This document shows positions 5,867-8,875 of a DNA stretch of 8,875 nt, in pieces. The first letter of the stretch is position 1, and every line of letters starts with the position of its first letter. The DNA comes from Planctomycetia bacterium. GTDB taxonomy: Bacteria; Planctomycetota; Phycisphaerae; Phycisphaerales; SM1A02. Made by a program: the position numbers and the translations under genes. The notes under the pieces are model-generated. The model was given only the letters and a program-made list of their open reading frames with translations, ran no database searches and was not told the origin of the DNA. The DNA lies in assembly GCA_005799475.1 (NCBI GenBank), contig SYGQ01000072.1:1-8875 (forward strand), in the 5' to 3' direction.

Positions 5867-6247
5867 ATGTGCTCACGAGCATTCGTTTCAGTCTGCATGC
5901 GCACTGTGTTGCTTGCGAATGCAGGCTGCATGACGACTGATGAACTCGCACCGCCCGCCGAGGTTGTCATCGGTGGGCTGAGCAGCTCCAGTTCGGCAAC
6001 GGTGTTGTGTGATGAAGACCGCGCGGAGATTGCGCACGGTCGATTCCTCTACATCACTGAGTGCGCGGCATGCCATGCGCCCGAGCGAGTGCTCGCGCAC
6101 ACGATGAATGCGTGGGACGACATCCTTCCGCGCATGGCCAAGGAGAGCAAGTTCAGCGACGCCGAGACGGCAGCCGTGCGAGCGTATGTCGCGGCGGTGC
6201 ATCGCTGGGGTGACCCTCGCGCAGGCCATACGACGCCCGACGGGTAA
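5867..6247 (+). CDS. small exported monoheme c-type cytochrome
   Basis: Protein of 126 residues with one heme c site, CAACH (66-70). His70 is the proximal ligand and Met90 in ILPRMAKESKFSD is the probable distal ligand, followed by AETAAVRAYVAAV, the usual C-terminal helix of class I cytochrome c. Heme attachment requires export. The N-terminus (Arg4 and Arg12, VLLANAGC at 14-21) looks like a short signal and could be a lipoprotein signal with Cys21, but Asn at -3 fits the lipobox poorly. A Ser/Pro-rich linker follows. The ATG at 5867 is chosen; a GTG at 5864 and a TTG at 5843 overlapping the previous stop are alternatives. The 20-bp gap to the barrel gene suggests one transcript under the Fur-like site. 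It probably carries electrons at the membrane or in the periplasm; its partner is unknown. Confidence 0.8.
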   Translation: MCSRAFVSVCMRTVLLANAGCMTTDELAPPAEVVIGGLSSSSSATVLCDEDRAEIAHGRFLYITECAACHAPERVLAHTMNAWDDILPRMAKESKFSDAETAAVRAYVAAVHRWGDPRAGHTTPDG

Positions 6248-6318
6248 GCGCCTGGCCGGCGGAGCGTGATGGCCAACGCCTCTTCATCTGCTCGCGTTCC
6301 TTCTCTTGCCTTGCTCGT

Positions 6319-6343
6319 GCGGAGCTCGCGCTACTTGCTCCGC
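6319..6343. terminator. hairpin between convergent genes
   Basis: GCGGAGC (6319-6325) and GCTCCGC (6337-6343) pair perfectly around an 11-nt loop. It lies in the 181-bp gap between the cytochrome gene and the convergent thioredoxin gene, where a bidirectional transcription stop would be expected. No T-run follows on either strand, so it is only a candidate. Confidence 0.3.
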
Positions 6344-6428
6344 TGCGTCAGCCGGCGTCCCTCGGCCCCGGGTTCGCGGGATCGACTTGCATCGGGCGCA
6401 TGATTCTCTCTGCGTGCTGCGGGCAGTC

Positions 6429-7889
6429 TCAGCCCTTGTTCGCCGTCGGCGTCGCGGTGCCCTTCTGATCCTTCGCGAGCAACTCATCCACAGCCGCGCG
6501 AATCGCGGCGTCATCATTTGGGCGCAACCCCGCCTTACTCACCGTGCCGCTCTGATCAATGATCACAACGAACGGAACATCGCGAACTCCGAATTCTGGG
6601 TTGAACACATCTTCCGCCGTCATCGCAATGGTCCAAGTCACACCCATGTCCTTCATGAACTCGAGCATCTCGGCCTGTTCCTTCGCAACATCGCCCTTGC
6701 ACTCGACGCGTTCACGCTTCTGATGCATGATTGCACCCTGAATGCTGGTGATGCCAACGATCTCCACTTGGTCGGGCGAGTACGCGGCGCGCAACGCTGC
6801 AACCTTCGGGAAGCTTCCCACGCACGGACCACACCAAGTCGCCCAGAAATCGAGCACGATGACCTTGCCCTTGAGGTCAGCCAACGACTTCCATGGCGTC
6901 GTGCCGTCGGCGCGCTTCACCCAATCGCAGGTGAGCGTGGGCGTTGGGTAGCCCACCAGTTCGCCGCGCGCTGCCGCTCCGTTGAGCTCCGTCAGCATGC
7001 GCGAAAGCACTGCTTTCCGGCGGCCCTCACTCTTGGCGAGCTGCGCATTGAGAGACGCAAGGAGCGCCGCGCGGATGGCCGCGAACTGATCCTTGGGTAG
7101 TGCCACCGCGGCAACCTTCAAGTACGAGTCCGAAAGGCGCAAGAGGTCCATCGATGCGTCTTGATTGAACTGCGCGGCGAGCGTGGCGATGGTCGCGGCG
7201 TGCGGCGCGAGTTGCTCCGTGGTCGCGTCGGCAAGCAGCCTCAAGACCGCCCCGCCTTCTTTGCTCTCGAAGCCGGCGATGAAGCCCGGGTGGCTCAGCA
7301 GCGTGAGTGCCATTGCGTTCGAAGATGGCGACGAATCACTCTTCTGCACCGACGAAAACATCGCGACCTTTGCCGCAGCCTTGAAGCCATCAGCGGTCGG
7401 TGCCTTCGTGCGCTCACTGAGCAAACCAATCATGGTGGCGGACGCCCTTGCAGACTGGAAAATGACGGGCTCAAGTGCTTTGAGTTGCTCGTCGCCGAGC
7501 TTCTCGAGGATGAGGTTGTGCTCGGCGAAGAAGACATCCGCGGCCGCAGCAACTTCCGCCTGCATCTGGTCCAGCTCTGCTTCTGTTGGGTGCTTGATGG
7601 CTTCAAACTTCTTGTCAAGCGAGGCATGGAACTCGCTGATCATCGCCCGAATCTCGTCGGGAGTCGGGCCGCTGTTCGTCGCTTCCGTTGCGACAACTGG
7701 AGGTGTCGCTGGCGCGGCCTGCTCCGGATCATCAGTGATGCTTGGGGCTGCGAGAGAAAGTGCGAGAAGTTGGAGTGTCAGCACACAGGCTCCGCAAGAA
7801 TGAGAAGTGAGGTGAAGGACAAGGTTCAAGCTGAGGTTGCCGCAAGATAACGCGACAGCGGATTCACAGGGGGTTTCAGCGGTTTCCAT
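6429..7889 (-). CDS. TlpA-like thioredoxin-fold protein with long helical N-terminal region
   Basis: Predicted exported thiol-disulfide protein, 486 residues from the ATG at 7889. The TlpA/ResA-type thioredoxin domain spans about 312-475: LKGKVIVLDFWATWCGPC with the redox pair Cys353 and Cys356, an insertion with an extra Cys (VECKGD), then VRDVPFVVIID carrying the cis-proline. Residues about 65-310 are Ala-rich and mostly helical and match nothing I know; TlpA proteins are usually nearer 150-200 residues. The N-terminus is uncertain. Residues 36-50 (VLTLQLLALSLAAPS) look like a signal core, and a GTG at 7784 has GGAG 5 nt upstream, so the real start may be there. In the family such proteins reduce apocytochrome cysteines before heme attachment, so service to the cytochrome next door is conceivable. 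The two genes converge and are not one operon. Confidence 0.85.
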   Translation of the reverse strand: METAETPCESAVALSCGNLSLNLVLHLTSHSCGACVLTLQLLALSLAAPSITDDPEQAAPATPPVVATEATNSGPTPDEIRAMISEFHASLDKKFEAIKHPTEAELDQMQAEVAAAADVFFAEHNLILEKLGDEQLKALEPVIFQSARASATMIGLLSERTKAPTADGFKAAAKVAMFSSVQKSDSSPSSNAMALTLLSHPGFIAGFESKEGGAVLRLLADATTEQLAPHAATIATLAAQFNQDASMDLLRLSDSYLKVAAVALPKDQFAAIRAALLASLNAQLAKSEGRRKAVLSRMLTELNGAAARGELVGYPTPTLTCDWVKRADGTTPWKSLADLKGKVIVLDFWATWCGPCVGSFPKVAALRAAYSPDQVEIVGITSIQGAIMHQKRERVECKGDVAKEQAEMLEFMKDMGVTWTIAMTAEDVFNPEFGVRDVPFVVIIDQSGTVSKAGLRPNDDAAIRAAVDELLAKDQKGTATPTANKG

Positions 7890-7945
7890 CGATACCGCTC
7901 TAAGAAAGACGGCGGGAGCGCGCTCTCACTTTCGGCTCCGCTATC

Positions 7946-7963
7946 TGACGCAACTTTGACGCA
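7946..7963. promoter_or_regulatory. two TGACGCA repeats one helical turn apart
   Basis: TGACGCA occurs at 7946-7952 and 7957-7963, an 11-bp period. It lies about 57-74 bp upstream of the ATG at 7889. Tandem direct half-sites at this spacing suit an activator of the response-regulator type. No other support. Confidence 0.25.
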
Positions 7964-8146
7964 GCGATGTCCCCGCATGGCACTTCGCGTTCGATCCCGA
8001 CCATTCAGCGCGCTCGGCCTCGCAGCGGTGTCCAGCCATGCTGATCGACGATCGTGCCGAACAAAGCGGGTCCTCCGGCTTTCATGTGGGTCGATGGGTC
8101 CTGAGGGCGGGGTCTTGGGGCTTGCGGGTGGATCTACCGTGCGGGG

Positions 8147-8765
8147 ATGAGCAACCGAGACCTCGACGCGCAGATCCTTGGAATTGCCGATCCCTGGCAC
8201 GAGTCTGCTGTGCACCTTGACGCGCCTGCGGGTGAGGTGGAGGTGGTGGTGGAGCACCGCACCGAGGGCTGCTGCCCCGCGTGCGGCAAGCCCTGCCCGG
8301 GCTACCACTCGCGTCTTCGGCGCTGGCGCCACTTGGACACGAGCCACCTGCAGACGCTGCTGGTGACGGACGTGCCGCGGGTGAAACGCCCCGAGCACGG
8401 TGTGGTGCAGGTCTCGACGCCGTGGTCGGAGCCGCGATCCCGCTTCACGGCGCTGCTAGGGCGCGTGGTGATCGAATGGCTCAAGGAAGCGAGCTTCAGC
8501 GCGGTGGCACGACGGTTCCACCTAACGTGGGACGAGGTGGACGGGATCATGGCGCGTGCGGTGGACCGTGGCCTTCAGGGGCGCAGCGAGCTGTCGCCGC
8601 GTCGGATCGGGCTCGATGCGGCCCGAGCGCCGGTCGCTGCTGTCGCAGCTCAAGGATGTGTGCCGGCGCACCGGCCGCGCATGGGCGCTGAAGGAGACGG
8701 CCTTGAGGCTGTGCGGCGACACGAGCATGGGCTGGGCGCGCCGGCATCCTCCCGGCTCCGTTTGA
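8147..8765 (+). pseudogene. ISL3-family transposase, internally deleted and 3' truncated
   Basis: Remnant of a transposase of the ISL3 (IS204/IS1001/IS1096/IS1165) family. The N-terminus carries the zinc-binding region (Cys43, Cys46, Cys50) and the family blocks RRWRHLDT, VPRVKRPEHG, STPWSEPRSRFTALL and SFSAVARRF-LTWDEVDGIM. At RIGLD (near 8615) the frame stops matching. A different frame takes over with RPERRSLLSQLKDVCRRTGR, AWALKE and GWARR, blocks that in full-length members lie far downstream. So the segment between, with most of the DDE core, is gone and the join is out of frame. The match ends again near 8745, well short of a full C-terminus. The usual CPEHG is RPEHG here (Arg81), losing a probable zinc ligand. 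The element is dead unless helped in trans. The original frame runs to a stop at 8773. Confidence 0.85.
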
Positions 8766-8821
8766 ACGCTTGACAGTCTGGCGAGCTCACTCCGCATAAC
8801 TCCTTGTGCAAGGTCTTGCCG

Positions 8822-8850
8822 TGATTCGAACATACCGTCGTTGCGAATCA
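8822..8850. repeat. hairpin-forming inverted repeat near the right edge
   Basis: TGATTCG (8822-8828) and CGAATCA (8844-8850) are perfect 7-bp arms; AAC and GTT inside extend the stem by three pairs with one bulged G. A minus-strand ATG at 8851 starts inside the right arm and opens a frame reading MIRNDGMFESRQDLAQGVMR that soon enters the ISL3 remnant. This may be the 5' end of a host gene cut by the element, or chance. Confidence 0.35.
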
Positions 8851-8875
8851 TGTTGTTCCCAGATGGAAGAGAGAA

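Noticed and set aside
7161..7850. Long plus-strand frames opposite the TlpA-like gene
   Set aside because: The minus frame has the WCGPC site and cis-proline; the plus frames are low-complexity shadows.
8822..8850. tRNA T-arm, because of TTCGAAT on the minus strand
   Set aside because: The flanking bases do not form a five-pair T stem and no anticodon or acceptor arms are found.

Overview
GC-rich bacterial DNA from a Gram-negative (diderm) organism. Two genes encode exported beta-barrel proteins with signal peptides and a C-terminal Phe, and a third resembles the lipid A sugar aminotransferase ArnB. The barrel type at 2784-3704 and the thioredoxin protein with a long helical N-terminal part remind me of Planctomycetota. 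That placement is an impression, not a demonstration. No rRNA, tRNA or CRISPR array was seen.

Layout. 1-765 (minus): ArnB-like PLP aminotransferase, cut by the window's left edge. 766-1508: about 740 bp with no convincing gene but with several dyads and repeats, including a perfect 23-bp palindrome. 1509-2471 (plus): AbiEi-like winged helix joined to a DUF559 (PD-(D/E)XK type) nuclease domain. 2472-2783: no gene; a hairpin whose core recurs at 864-887. 2784-3704 (minus) and 3802-4464 (plus): outer-membrane barrel and DtxR/MntR-family metal-dependent repressor, divergent around a perfect 20-bp dyad. 4552-4878: truncated IS3-type OrfA. 4971-5034: strong sigma70-type promoter followed by two palindromes, one Fur-box-like. 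5058-5846 and 5867-6247 (plus): second outer-membrane barrel and a small c-type cytochrome, probably one operon. 6429-7889 (minus): TlpA-like thioredoxin protein with a CGPC site. 8147-8765 (plus): ISL3-family transposase broken by an internal deletion and a 3' truncation.

How it may work together. The centre reads as a metal-responsive envelope locus. A DtxR/MntR-type repressor sits divergently from one barrel, with an operator-like dyad over the barrel's predicted -10. Beyond an IS scar, a second barrel and a periplasmic or membrane-attached cytochrome c follow a Fur-like site. I infer joint control by iron or manganese, and a role in metal uptake or electron transfer at the envelope, but the sequence does not prove a substrate. 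The IS remnants suggest repeated insertion and decay around this locus.
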